From Marifrigoribacter sp965178585 (GTDB lineage: Bacteria; Bacteroidota; Bacteroidia; Flavobacteriales; Flavobacteriaceae): DNA of 64,000 nt. The stretch is taken from the NCBI GenBank assembly GCA_965178585.1, contig OZ238267.1:2976001-3040000 (forward strand). The letters are read 5' to 3'. The notes under the pieces are model-generated. The model saw nothing but the letters and a program-made list of their open reading frames with translations. It had not been told where the DNA came from and ran no database searches. Below are positions 16,543-26,063 of this stretch, piece after piece (the stretch's first letter is position 1; every line of letters begins with the position of its first letter). A program made the translations under genes and the position numbers.

Positions 16543-17679
16543 TTAGATAAAATTAATAATTTTTGCTGCTGACAGTAATGTTTCATCAGTCTTTGCAAAA
16601 CAAACCCTTATTTGTTTAAAGTCTTCTTGATTTGAATTAAATACTGAAGTTGGTATGGTAGCAAGTTTAAATTCTTTAGCTAGCTTTTCAGTGAATTCTA
16701 TATCACTTTCATTTGAAATAGTTGAAAAATCTAACATTTGAAAATAAGTCCCTTTTGAAGGGATAAACTTAAATTTTGAATCTTTAATTAATTCTAAAAA
16801 CAAATCTCTTTTCTGTTGATAAAAACCAGAAAGATTTAAATAGTGACTAGGAGTTTTTAAATACTCAGCAAGTGCTTTTTGTATAGGATTATTAACGCTA
16901 AATACATTATACTGATGTACTTTTTTAAATTCATTCATCAAGTATTCAGGAGCTAAACAATAACCCATTTTCCAACCCGTATTATGAAATGTTTTTCCAA
17001 AAGATGCAATTACAAAACTTCTTTCTGCAAGTTCTTTAAATCTTGACGCACTATAATGAATATGACCATCAAAAATGATGTGTTCATAAACTTCATCACT
17101 GAGTACTAATAAATTATACTTCTCTGCTAAATTTTGTAATTGAAACATATCATTTTCAGTAAAAACCATTCCACTAGGATTGTGTGGCGAATTAATGATT
17201 ATCAATTTAGTGTTATTAGTTATTTTATCTTCAACTTCATTCCAATCTGGTTGAAATAATGGAGCTTTTAATTGAACTGGGATCGTTTTCCCACCAAATA
17301 ACTCTATAGCTGGCTCGTAACAATCATACGCAGGAGTAAATATAATTGCTTCATCTCCTTTATTTATAATAGCTGCTAATGCAGTAAAAATGGCTTGAGT
17401 TGCACCAGCGGTTACTGTTATATCTGTATCTACATTATAACTTTTAAGGTGTAATGATTTGACTTTATCACTAATCACTTCTCTTAGCCCAAGATCACCA
17501 GGCATAGGTGCATATTGATTAAACCCATCCTTCATTGCTTTATTAACTAACTCTATTAAAAGTGGGTCACTTTTAAAATTTGGGAACCCCTGAGAGAGGT
17601 TTAAAGCGTTATAATCTGAAGCCATTTTACTCATTACAGCAAAAATGGAAGTAGTAACATTTGGAAGTTTAGATATCAT
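16543..17679 (-). CDS. PLP-dependent aminotransferase, methionine aminotransferase type
   Basis: A 378-residue fold-type I (class I/II) aminotransferase. Visible landmarks are the substrate-side NLSQGFPNF start, TAGATQAIF, the NSPHNPSG loop with the PLP-contacting Asn, SDEVYEHI with the Asp that pairs with the pyridine nitrogen, and the Schiff-base Lys in SFGKTFHNTGWKMGY. The last motif and the overall order match YbdL/kynurenine-aminotransferase-like enzymes, which act on methionine, aromatic amino acids and kynurenine with 2-oxo acids. A role with the YafV-type amidase about 2 kb away is plausible. The reaction is cytoplasmic. Confidence 0.9.
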   Translation of the reverse strand: MISKLPNVTTSIFAVMSKMASDYNALNLSQGFPNFKSDPLLIELVNKAMKDGFNQYAPMPGDLGLREVISDKVKSLHLKSYNVDTDITVTAGATQAIFTALAAIINKGDEAIIFTPAYDCYEPAIELFGGKTIPVQLKAPLFQPDWNEVEDKITNNTKLIIINSPHNPSGMVFTENDMFQLQNLAEKYNLLVLSDEVYEHIIFDGHIHYSASRFKELAERSFVIASFGKTFHNTGWKMGYCLAPEYLMNEFKKVHQYNVFSVNNPIQKALAEYLKTPSHYLNLSGFYQQKRDLFLELIKDSKFKFIPSKGTYFQMLDFSTISNESDIEFTEKLAKEFKLATIPTSVFNSNQEDFKQIRVCFAKTDETLLSAAKIINFI

Positions 17680-17781
17680 TTTATAAAAGTAATTTTACTA
17701 TGGATATATTCAAATAAAAAATGCATTTATTATGATTTTAAGAAATTTCGTACCTTACACTCCCCAAATTAAAAGAAACCT

Positions 17782-18315
17782 GTGAAAAAATCTATTTTTT
17801 TTATAGCATGCTGTTTATTATTCTTTTCTTCTATTGCACAAAAAGCTACAGATGCGACTAGAGATTTGGATAAAATTTCTTTTGAAGAAAAAAAAGAATT
17901 TCAAAAACTATTAGATTCCTCAAACACATTTTACGATAGTGGTGAATACACTAAGTCCTTAAAACTAAATATCAAAATATTAAACAAAGCTTTTAAACTT
18001 AAAAACCCCTATTTTATACATCAAGGATACCGTTATTTAGCTTACGATTATCTGTATTTAAACGACACCATTTTAGCAATGGATATCAATATGCCTGTTA
18101 AAAATGGAATTGAAGCAGCATATGAAATACGTGAATTCAATAAAACAATTCCAATTATAGCTTTAACAGCTGTGGAAATTGAGGAAATGAAAAACAATAT
18201 TTATATGTCTGGCATGAACGATATTATCGTAAAGCCTTATGACATTTCAAAGTTTGTTTCTTGTATTATTAAAAATCTTTCAGAAAAAGAAAAATCACAT
18301 TTAAAAGTGATATAA
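17782..18315 (+). pseudogene. Remnant of a TPR hybrid sensor kinase (N-terminus joined to receiver domain)
   Basis: An in-frame 177-codon ORF that joins two unrelated pieces. Residues 1-20 are a signal peptide (CCLLFFSSIAQ). Residues ~30-95 look like TPR helices (FYDSGEYTKSLKLNI ... YRYLAYDYLYLNDTILA). From residue 100 the sequence is the C-terminal two thirds of a response-regulator receiver domain: MDINMPVKNGIEAA with phosphoacceptor Asp101, IALTA, and Lys151 in VKPYD. The first two receiver strands with the acidic pair are missing, as are the rest of the TPRs, the transmembrane helix and the histidine kinase core. Full-length flavobacterial TPR hybrid kinases have exactly this order of ends. 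I infer a large in-frame internal deletion near 18070-18081. A signal peptide ahead of a partial cytoplasmic receiver cannot work normally. It ends 1 bp before sdhB (convergent). Confidence 0.8.
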
Positions 18316-18316
18316 C

Positions 18317-19063
18317 TTATCCTTTTAAACTTGCTTTTAAGAATTCTCGATTCATTCGAGCTATATTTTCTAAAGAAATTCCTTTAGGACACTCTATCTC
18401 ACATGCACCTGTATTGGTACAGTTTCCAAATCCTTCCAAATCCATTTGGTGTACCATATTCATAACTCGATCGGCAGCTTCTACTTTACCCTGAGGTAAT
18501 AATGCATATTGTGAAATTTTTGCTCCAACAAATAACATTGCAGATGAGTTTTTACAAGTTGCAACACAAGCTCCACATCCAATACAAGCTGCAGCATCCA
18601 TAGACTTATCTGCTGCATGTTTAGAAATAGGCAAAGAGTTTGCATCTTGAGTATTACCTGAGGTGTTAACTGATACAAATCCTCCCGCTTGTTGAATACG
18701 CTCAAAAGCCATTCTATCTACTACTAAATCTTTAATAACAGGAAAAGCTGCTGCTCTCCAAGGCTCAATATATATAGTATCTCCATCGTTGAACATACGC
18801 ATATGCAACTGACAGGTAGTAATTCCTTTATCAGGTCCGTGTGCTTCTCCGTTAATATATAAAGAACACATTCCGCAAATTCCTTCACGACAATCGTGAT
18901 CGAAAGCTACTGGCTCATCTCCAGAATTCACTAATTGCTCATTCAAAACATCCATCATTTCTAAAAAAGACATATGTTCTGAAATATCATTTACCTTATA
19001 ATCGACCAACTTTCCTTTATCTTGTGGTCCTTTTTGTCTCCAAATTTTCAGTGTAAGATTCAT
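18317..19063 (-). CDS. sdhB: Succinate dehydrogenase/fumarate reductase iron-sulfur subunit
   Basis: A 248-residue iron-sulfur protein carrying electrons between the flavin of SdhA and quinone. The N-terminal 2Fe-2S ligands are in CREGICGMC (with a later Cys in TTCQLHM). The 4Fe-4S and 3Fe-4S ligands are in CIGCGACVATC and in CTNTGACEIECPKGI. This fits the type B SQR/QFR found in Bacteroidota. It is the last gene of sdhCAB, 9 bp after sdhA, and acts at the cytoplasmic face of the inner membrane. Confidence 0.96.
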   Translation of the reverse strand: MNLTLKIWRQKGPQDKGKLVDYKVNDISEHMSFLEMMDVLNEQLVNSGDEPVAFDHDCREGICGMCSLYINGEAHGPDKGITTCQLHMRMFNDGDTIYIEPWRAAAFPVIKDLVVDRMAFERIQQAGGFVSVNTSGNTQDANSLPISKHAADKSMDAAACIGCGACVATCKNSSAMLFVGAKISQYALLPQGKVEAADRVMNMVHQMDLEGFGNCTNTGACEIECPKGISLENIARMNREFLKASLKG

Positions 19064-19072
19064 ATCTCTCTT

Positions 19073-21088
19073 TTATTTGTATGAACGTTGTTTAAGTTCT
19101 ATATCTTTAAATTCTAAATTTTCTTTATGCAATACGGCATCGGATGGTTCTCCTTTATACTCCCAGGCAGAAACATAAGCAAAATCCTTATCATTTCTTA
19201 AAGCTTCACCCTTTTGCTCTCCTTCCTTAACTACGCTTTCCTCTCTATAATGACCACCACAAGATTCATTTCTATCCAATGCATCTTTGGCAAACAATTC
19301 TCCTAATTCAAGGAAATCTGCAACACGTCCTGCTTTTTCTAGTTCAAAATTCATTTCATTAGCATCGCCAGGAACTTTAACTTCTTTCCAAAACTCCTCA
19401 CGGATTGCTTTAATTTCAGCCATTGCTTCTTCTAAACCTTTAGCGTTACGAGCCATACCAACTTTGTCCCACATCACTTTTCCTAAACGTTTATGGAAAT
19501 GATCTACAGATTTAGTTCCTTTATTATTCATAAAGAAATTAATTCTATCGGTTACTTCTTTTTCAACAGCATCAAATTCTGGGGTATTTGTTGGTATTTC
19601 TCCTGTTCTAATATCATCAGATAAGTAATCTCCAATAGTATATGGAAGCACGAAATAACCATCTGCTAATCCTTGCATTAATGCAGAAGCTCCTAATCGA
19701 TTTGCTCCGTGATCACTAAAGTTAGCCTCACCGATACAATACAGTCCAGGAACGGTAGTCATTAAGTTATAATCAACCCAAACACCACCCATTGTATAAT
19801 GAGTTGCTGGATAAATCATCATTGGTGTTTTATATGGATTTTCAGCAACAATCTTTTCATACATTTGGAAAAGGTTACCGTATTTTTCTTCAATTACTCC
19901 CTCACCTAATTCTGTTATTTTTTCTTTTGAAGCATTATGATGACCGTGTATCTTTGCTTGTTCTTTACCGTAACGTTCTATGGCTGCTGCAAAATCTAAA
20001 TAAACAGCTTCACCTGTAGCATTTACTCCGTAACCAGCATCACAACGTTCTTTTGCTGCTCTAGAAGCAACATCACGTGGAACTAAATTTCCGAAAGCAG
20101 GATATCTTCTTTCTAAGTAATAATCTCTATTTTCCTCAGCAATTTCAGTAGGTTTTAATTTACCTTCTTGAATTGCTTTTGCGTCTTCAATACTTGCTGG
20201 CACCCATATTCGTCCATCGTTTCTAAGTGATTCAGACATTAAAGTCAATTTAGACTGATAATCTCCCGATCTTGGAATACAAGTTGGATGAATTTGAGTA
20301 AAACAAGGATTTGCAAAGAATGCTCCTTTTTTATGTATTTTCCAAGCTGCTGTAGCATTGGATCCCATTGCATTGGTTGAAAGGAAATAAACATTTCCAT
20401 AACCACCTGTTGCAATCACAACTGCATGAGCAGAATGTCTTTCTATTTCTCCAGTAATTAAATTACGTGTAATTATTCCTCTTGCTTTTCCATCAACCTT
20501 AACTACATCTAACATTTCATGGCGATTGAACATTTCAATTTTACCTCGAGCAATTTGTCTATTCATAGCAGAATAAGCTCCTAATAATAATTGTTGTCCT
20601 GTTTGTCCTTTTGCGTAAAACGTTCGAGATACTAATACTCCTCCAAAAGAACGATTGTCCAGTAATCCACCATAATCACGAGCAAAAGGAACCCCTTGTG
20701 CTACACATTGATCAATAATGTTTCCAGAAACCTCTGCCAAACGATGAACATTTGCTTCTCTAGAACGATAATCACCACCTTTAACTGTATCGTAAAAAAG
20801 ACGGTAATTAGAGTCACCATCTCCCATATAATTCTTAGCAGCATTAATTCCACCTTGAGCAGCAATAGAATGTGCTCTACGTGGAGAATCTTGATAACAA
20901 AATGCTTTTACATTATAACCTTGTTCTGCTAAGGTAGCCGCAGCTGAACCTCCTGCTAGTCCTGTGCCAACAACGATAATATCTATATTTCGCTTGTTAG
21001 CTGGATTTACTAAGTTAATCTTGTCCTTATACGTTGTCCATTTATCTTTAATGGGACCTTCGGGTACTTTTGAATCTAATACAGACAT
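19073..21088 (-). CDS. sdhA: Succinate dehydrogenase/fumarate reductase flavoprotein subunit
   Basis: A 671-residue catalytic subunit that interconverts succinate and fumarate with covalent FAD. The Rossmann dinucleotide motif is VVGTGLAGGSAAATLAEQG near residue 40, and the FAD-linking His is in RRAHSIAAQGG. Active-site regions include FTQIHPTCIPRSGDY and the Arg-containing NLVPRDVASRAAKERC. HYTMGGVWVD and GEANFSDHGANRLGASALM match the family core. The length is that of the long type B flavoproteins of Bacteroidota. It sits between sdhC (13 bp upstream) and sdhB (9 bp downstream). Confidence 0.97.
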   Translation of the reverse strand: MSVLDSKVPEGPIKDKWTTYKDKINLVNPANKRNIDIIVVGTGLAGGSAAATLAEQGYNVKAFCYQDSPRRAHSIAAQGGINAAKNYMGDGDSNYRLFYDTVKGGDYRSREANVHRLAEVSGNIIDQCVAQGVPFARDYGGLLDNRSFGGVLVSRTFYAKGQTGQQLLLGAYSAMNRQIARGKIEMFNRHEMLDVVKVDGKARGIITRNLITGEIERHSAHAVVIATGGYGNVYFLSTNAMGSNATAAWKIHKKGAFFANPCFTQIHPTCIPRSGDYQSKLTLMSESLRNDGRIWVPASIEDAKAIQEGKLKPTEIAEENRDYYLERRYPAFGNLVPRDVASRAAKERCDAGYGVNATGEAVYLDFAAAIERYGKEQAKIHGHHNASKEKITELGEGVIEEKYGNLFQMYEKIVAENPYKTPMMIYPATHYTMGGVWVDYNLMTTVPGLYCIGEANFSDHGANRLGASALMQGLADGYFVLPYTIGDYLSDDIRTGEIPTNTPEFDAVEKEVTDRINFFMNNKGTKSVDHFHKRLGKVMWDKVGMARNAKGLEEAMAEIKAIREEFWKEVKVPGDANEMNFELEKAGRVADFLELGELFAKDALDRNESCGGHYREESVVKEGEQKGEALRNDKDFAYVSAWEYKGEPSDAVLHKENLEFKDIELKQRSYK

Positions 21089-21101
21089 ATTTTTGTATTA
21101 A

Positions 21102-21758
21102 TTAATGAGTAAAATGGTGAAAAAGTGCAATGAAAATAAAAAGCAAAGGAATCACAATAGCATAAGCTTTTCCAAAATCTCTCACACATTTTGAATATTT
21201 ATTATTCATTCCCATAGATTGGAATGCAGATTGAAATCCGTGAAGCAAGTGTAATGCAAGTAAAACAAATGCAATAACATAAGCTCCAACTCTAATAGGG
21301 CTTACAAATTTTTCACGCAATTCGTGGTAATATCTTGTTGGGTCTTCTGGTAAAACCTCTATGTATTTATGATTGATTTCTGGAAACCAAAAATCTATAA
21401 AATGAAGAACAATAAATGCTAAAATTGCCAATCCACTATAAAGCATATTTCTACTCATCCAAGTAGAATTAGCAGCTCCATTATTTTTAGCATAAGAAAC
21501 ACCAACCGCTTTTTTATTTTTAAATTCTAATATAAAACCTAATACAAAGTGAAAAACAACTCCAAAAATTAAAATGGGTTGCATTAAAAATTGCACTAAT
21601 GGATTAACACCCATAAAGTGAGATGCGGCATTGAAAGCATCTTCACTAAATACTGAAACTAGGTTTACAGAAACATGGATTAATAAAAAGAATATTAAAA
21701 AAAGCGCAGAAAGTGCCATAGCTACTTTTCTTGCAATTGAAGAGGATAAAATTCCCAT
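21102..21758 (-). CDS. sdhC: Succinate dehydrogenase cytochrome b subunit
   Basis: A 218-residue integral membrane protein with about five transmembrane helices, the single-chain di-heme anchor of type B SQR/QFR. Histidines in the helices suited to heme binding include those in LIHVSVN, VFHFVLGF, IVLHFIDFW and ALHLLHGFQ. It anchors SdhAB and passes electrons to menaquinone, the usual quinone of the Flavobacteriaceae. It is first in the sdhCAB operon and follows a clear promoter. Confidence 0.93.
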   Translation of the reverse strand: MGILSSSIARKVAMALSALFLIFFLLIHVSVNLVSVFSEDAFNAASHFMGVNPLVQFLMQPILIFGVVFHFVLGFILEFKNKKAVGVSYAKNNGAANSTWMSRNMLYSGLAILAFIVLHFIDFWFPEINHKYIEVLPEDPTRYYHELREKFVSPIRVGAYVIAFVLLALHLLHGFQSAFQSMGMNNKYSKCVRDFGKAYAIVIPLLFIFIALFHHFTH

Positions 21759-21784
21759 TTGTAATGATTTTTTTATAAGATTTA

Positions 21785-21816
21785 CAAAATTACGGCTCTA
21801 GGTAAAAACTGCCAAA
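21785..21816 (-). promoter_or_regulatory. Promoter of the sdhCAB operon
   Basis: On the minus strand TTTG (21816-21813), 20 nt, then TAATTTTG (21792-21785) give a full Bacteroidota -33/-7 pair, 26 nt upstream of the sdhC ATG. Confidence 0.68.
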
Positions 21817-21878
21817 TAATATGGTTTGTTTTATACCCTATTTAGAATAGTTTTTAATTGCATTAAACGGTCAAATAA

Positions 21879-21908
21879 AAAAGCCACATTTAATAAAATG
21901 TGGCTTTT
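21879..21908 (-). terminator. Intrinsic terminator of the 21929-23047 gene
   Basis: A perfect 13-bp stem, AAAAGCCACATTT (21879-21891) with its complement (21896-21908) and a 4-nt loop. It lies 20 bp after the stop codon of the T9SS gene and before the sdhC promoter, on the same strand. Confidence 0.85.
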
Positions 21909-21928
21909 AAATTAATGCTTAATTAAAA

Positions 21929-23047
21929 TTAATTCTTAATTAATTTTTTAGTAGCTGTTATTCCATTTTGGTTAACTTTCACTAAATAAACTCCTGCTTC
22001 TAAAGCTGAAATATTTAATTCATTATTACTAATTTCTGTATTAATAACTTGTTTTCCTAAAACATCATAAACAGATATTTGTTTTGCTCCAATTGAGTTA
22101 GTTTCAATATTCACAGTATTTCCGTTTGCAGGATTAGGGTAAATGCTAAAATTAGAAATTTCAGAATCATTAACACCTAAAGCTTCAACCAATTCTACTC
22201 CGAATAATTGATTTGAAGGTGAACATTGACATAATCCAACCATAGTTACATAACCTTCAACAGCGTCATCAGATATAAATAAACCTCCGGCTAAAGCATC
22301 AGTACCTCCTAATGTTCCAGCATCTGGCAAGTAACTAAAATCAACGCCTGTTTGCAATCCTGTAGCGATGTCTATTTGTCTAATCCAACCTTGATCTGGA
22401 GCCGTTCCTGACTGGTCATGGATCCATAAAAAAGGACCACCTGGACTTACATTATCAATAGCACCACCATAAATAACCGTATTGTGATCTGCAGCAGGAA
22501 TCACAGATAATTCAAGACCTATCATACTAACCGATATAATGTCTGAACCAAAATCTCCTACCCAAAAACCTCCATTTCCACCATCCAATGTTGGATCGTA
22601 AGTACACATTCTAGCTTCTGCATCTGTTGCAGTAATTAGAACGATATCATCAACTAATTCTCTTGTCACAGGGTCAACTTCATAAATGGTTGTTGAACCT
22701 CCACCAATAAAAATACTAGTTCCATCAGTTGTGAATGAACGTGTTCCTGTTACTCCTGGTATTACAATTGATTCAGAAAAAGAACCGTCATAATTCAATA
22801 TATGAATTATATCAGATGCCCATTCTGAAACCCAGTAATGATCACCGAATTTAATAACTCCAGCTAGACCATCAACTCCAACACTACCTGCAGACCCTAT
22901 ATCCCATTGATATAATAGATCAAATAAAGCTGAGCTATTTTCAGTTACTGGTGGAGCCTCATTATAAGGACCTACTTCTTGTAATTGTGCGTTAACTGTA
23001 AAAACCGTCATTATAAGGGCTACAGCTAAAATGTTAAATTTCTTCAT
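21929..23047 (-). CDS. T9SS-sorted secreted protein, propeller-like
   Basis: A 372-residue secreted protein. The signal peptide ends near residue 20 (FTVNAQ). The body (about 45-290) has repeated strands with Asp-Gly turns (GVDGLAGVIKFGDHYWVSEW, RSFTTDGTSIFIGGGSTTIYEVDP, GNGGFWVGDFGSDII) typical of an NHL/YVTN-like beta-propeller. The last ~75 residues are a T9SS type A sorting domain (NFSIYPNPANG ... SVYDVLGKQV ... AGVYLVKVNQNG ... KKLIKN). The ligand or substrate is unknown. A weak -7-like element (TATCTTTA at 23077-23084) lies upstream on the minus strand. Confidence 0.84.
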   Translation of the reverse strand: MKKFNILAVALIMTVFTVNAQLQEVGPYNEAPPVTENSSALFDLLYQWDIGSAGSVGVDGLAGVIKFGDHYWVSEWASDIIHILNYDGSFSESIVIPGVTGTRSFTTDGTSIFIGGGSTTIYEVDPVTRELVDDIVLITATDAEARMCTYDPTLDGGNGGFWVGDFGSDIISVSMIGLELSVIPAADHNTVIYGGAIDNVSPGGPFLWIHDQSGTAPDQGWIRQIDIATGLQTGVDFSYLPDAGTLGGTDALAGGLFISDDAVEGYVTMVGLCQCSPSNQLFGVELVEALGVNDSEISNFSIYPNPANGNTVNIETNSIGAKQISVYDVLGKQVINTEISNNELNISALEAGVYLVKVNQNGITATKKLIKN

Positions 23048-23120
23048 TTTTTCTTCTATTTTAAGTTAATAACGGATAAAGATAGTTAAATTTCTAATTG
23101 ATAAGAAAGGATTATTATTA

Positions 23121-25940
23121 TTATTTCACCTCAAATTCTATATTCATTGAATTAACTTGAATTAAATATCCCCCTTTTGGTAAATAATATTTTTCGTTTT
23201 TTGCTTGTGTTAATTCTTGATCTTTCTTAGCTAAAGCTTTCTTTCCCTTATCAGATACTGTAACATCATACTCAAAAACATTAATGCCTTTATCAGCATC
23301 TATTTGAAAACTGTTAACTTCTGTACCATCTTCAGTTTGGATAGAAAGTGTAAGCTTTTCTGCTTTAGAATTATAAAATTGCACACTTATTTTTGGTTCA
23401 TAAGCTTTACCCCATTGACTCCAAGAACTTCCCCAACGAGATGATGCCCTAATAGCTTCTATATCGTTAATTATTAATTCGTTTCCATTCATTTTTTGTA
23501 ATAACGAAATATTACTTAGATACAAAGAACGCCCGTGTGTTCCTAAAATTAAGTCATTTGCTTCAGGCTGAATCACTAAATCATGAAAAGCTACACTTGG
23601 CAATCCATTTGAAAAAGCTTCCCAACTTTCACCTCTATTTAAAGAAACATACGCTCCATTATCGGTTCCTAAATATAAAAGGTTTTCGTTTTTAGGATCT
23701 TCTTTAATTACATTCACCGAAGAAGTTGGAAGGTTACCAGCAATACTATTCCAAGTAGCTCCATAATCATCACTCATATATACATAAGCTTTAAAATCAT
23801 CCCAACGATAACCGTTTAAGGCTACATATACTCGTTCCTTTTTATGTTGCGAGGCTATTACCCTGCTCACCCACAAATCTTTTGGAAAAGAGTTCGATAT
23901 AGTTTTCCAACTACCACCACCATTTTTCGTCACGCTTACAATTCCATCATCACTACCTGCGTAAATTAATCCAAATTGAAATGGAGACTCACTAATTGTT
24001 GCTAATGTTCCATAAGCTACATTTCCTTTTTTACCTCCATGAGTTAAATCATCAGAAATTGCCTCCCAATCATCTCCTTGGTTCATACTTCTCATTAATT
24101 TATTTCCTCCTAAATACAAAATATCCTGATTGTGTGGACTTAATAAAATAGGTGTTTGCCAATTAAATCGATACGGATTTTCTCCTAATTCATGTTTTGG
24201 CTGAATATAGGTTTGCTCATCAGTTTCACGGTTTAATCTAAAATAATTTCCAAATTGAAATCCGGTATAAACAATGTCGCTATTTCTACTATCAATTTGA
24301 ATTTGCATTCCATCACCACCCATTATTGCCTCATACGGGTATTGTCCAGATTGTTTCCAAAAAGAATCTTCTTCATTAGTATGTGGTCCAACCCAAACTC
24401 CATTATCTTGTAATCCACCATATACATTATATGGCTTTTCATTATCTACATTAATGGCATAAAATTGTCCAACTGAAGGAGTATTGTTTTTAATCCAAGT
24501 AGCCCCATCATCATAAGAAATATTAACCCCTCCATCATTACCATTTATTAAATGTCCTGGCATTTTTGGATTGATCCATAGAGCATGATGATCTGCATGT
24601 ACATTATCACCATTAATAGAAGTAAAGGACTTACCCCCATCTTTAGATTTTAAAATAGGTACTCCGTATATATAAATACCGTTCTTATTTGAAGGATCTA
24701 CATGAACTTTCCCAAAATAGTATCCATAAGAATAATAGATATCATCCAAAAATCCTTCGTGTGTTTTATTCCATGTTTTACCTCCATCTGTACTTTTATA
24801 AACTTCTGCACCAATCACTGGAGTGTCAAACAACAACGTATTTGCATCTTCTAAATACTTAGCAAGATCAACAGGTTGAACGTCTCCATTCTTCACACTT
24901 TCTTTAACAGATGTTGCTGTGTATTGTTCAGGAAATCGATTAGATTTTAAATATTTAGTCAATTTTTTATCATCCAATCCTAATAACTGAGCATTCGTCA
25001 TACTTTTAAAATCATCTTTTGTCAAGCTTTCTTTTTTCTTTTTTTCAGAAATATCTTCTCTTCTAGCTTGATTATCATGAACTGCATAGATTGTATTATC
25101 ATCAAAAATTGCAAGACCAATTCTACCTACTCCTTCTCCTGTTGGGAAACCACTTCCCTTTTCAGTAACTTTTACCCAAGAAGAACCAGCATCAATACTT
25201 TTATAAATAGCAGAGCCTTCACCACTACCTCTAAAATCCCAAGATTTTCTGTCTTTATCCCAAGATGAAGCATACATAATATTAAAATTTGAAGGAGATA
25301 CTTCAAGTTCTATGATTCCAGATTGATTGTTTACAAACAATGTATGGCTCCAGGTTTTACCACCATCGTTAGATTTATAAACACCTCTTTCGTCGTTTGT
25401 AGAATATAAATGTCCTACAACCCCAACAACTATTTCATTAATATTATTTGGGTTTATTAATATATTACTAATATGGTGTGAATCCATTAAACCTATATTC
25501 TCCCATGATTCTCCTTGATTTGTAGATTTTAATAGCCCAATTCCAGCATAAGATGAACGAGAAGCATTAACTTCTCCTGTACCTACCCATATAGTTTTGG
25601 TGTTCCAATCCACAGCTAAACTCCCAACATTTTGAGTTGGACTATTATCTAATATAGGCGTAAAAGAAGTTCCGTTATTGTTGGTATACCAAACACCTCC
25701 ACTTGCATAACTTACATAAAACTCAATAGGGTTATTTGGGTTTACTGCTAGTGCTGTTACACGACCACTCATAACTGTAGGTCCTATATTTTTAAAAGGC
25801 AAGTTTTTAACTAAGGAAGTATTAGCTAATACTTCTTTTTGTTTTAATCCCTTATCTAATTCTGCTGAACTTGAAGCGGGTTGTTGTGCTATAATTTGAA
25901 AAGACAATAAGACTAAAAAGGAAAAAATTAAGTTTTTCAT
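23121..25940 (-). CDS. BNR-repeat (VPS10/sortilin-like propeller) secreted protein
   Basis: A 939-residue secreted protein with a signal peptide ending near residue 18 (SFQIIAQQ). The body carries many Asp-box (BNR) motifs of the S-x-D-x-G-x-x-W type, for example STNQGESWENI, KSNDGGKTWSH, KSIDAGSSWVKV, KSTDGGKTWNK, DDGATWIKN, SDDYGATWNS and LNRGESWEA. These form one or two large beta-propellers, as in sortilin VPS10 domains and oligoxyloglucan-specific GH74 enzymes. Annotations in related bacteria often say 'glycosyl hydrolase', but no catalytic Asp pair can be assigned from sequence alone. The C-terminal region (from about 840) has an extra beta-sandwich-like domain. No T9SS sorting tail is seen, so a periplasmic location is possible. 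Confidence 0.83.
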   Translation of the reverse strand: MKNLIFSFLVLLSFQIIAQQPASSSAELDKGLKQKEVLANTSLVKNLPFKNIGPTVMSGRVTALAVNPNNPIEFYVSYASGGVWYTNNNGTSFTPILDNSPTQNVGSLAVDWNTKTIWVGTGEVNASRSSYAGIGLLKSTNQGESWENIGLMDSHHISNILINPNNINEIVVGVVGHLYSTNDERGVYKSNDGGKTWSHTLFVNNQSGIIELEVSPSNFNIMYASSWDKDRKSWDFRGSGEGSAIYKSIDAGSSWVKVTEKGSGFPTGEGVGRIGLAIFDDNTIYAVHDNQARREDISEKKKKESLTKDDFKSMTNAQLLGLDDKKLTKYLKSNRFPEQYTATSVKESVKNGDVQPVDLAKYLEDANTLLFDTPVIGAEVYKSTDGGKTWNKTHEGFLDDIYYSYGYYFGKVHVDPSNKNGIYIYGVPILKSKDGGKSFTSINGDNVHADHHALWINPKMPGHLINGNDGGVNISYDDGATWIKNNTPSVGQFYAINVDNEKPYNVYGGLQDNGVWVGPHTNEEDSFWKQSGQYPYEAIMGGDGMQIQIDSRNSDIVYTGFQFGNYFRLNRETDEQTYIQPKHELGENPYRFNWQTPILLSPHNQDILYLGGNKLMRSMNQGDDWEAISDDLTHGGKKGNVAYGTLATISESPFQFGLIYAGSDDGIVSVTKNGGGSWKTISNSFPKDLWVSRVIASQHKKERVYVALNGYRWDDFKAYVYMSDDYGATWNSIAGNLPTSSVNVIKEDPKNENLLYLGTDNGAYVSLNRGESWEAFSNGLPSVAFHDLVIQPEANDLILGTHGRSLYLSNISLLQKMNGNELIINDIEAIRASSRWGSSWSQWGKAYEPKISVQFYNSKAEKLTLSIQTEDGTEVNSFQIDADKGINVFEYDVTVSDKGKKALAKKDQELTQAKNEKYYLPKGGYLIQVNSMNIEFEVK

Positions 25941-26034
25941 GGTTGGTTTTTTTAAAGGACGATGAATTTAATGAAATAGCGTTGTTTTTCAAAATTTTAA
26001 TGGATGATTAACATCAATTCCTCTCATTTCTTAT

Positions 26035-26042
26035 TATTTTTG
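26035..26042 (+). promoter_or_regulatory. -7 element of the aminopeptidase P gene
   Basis: TATTTTTG matches TAnnTTTG exactly, 21 nt before the ATG at 26064. It lies inside the frame that an upstream Met at 26004 would need, which argues for the 26064 start. Confidence 0.5.
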
Positions 26043-26063
26043 AAGTACAAAATAATTCACATT

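Noticed and set aside
16538..16561. AATTATTA...TAATAATT inverted repeat between the S46 peptidase and aminotransferase genes as a terminator
   Set aside because: Only 8 A/T pairs with an 8-nt loop; expected by chance in AT-rich DNA.
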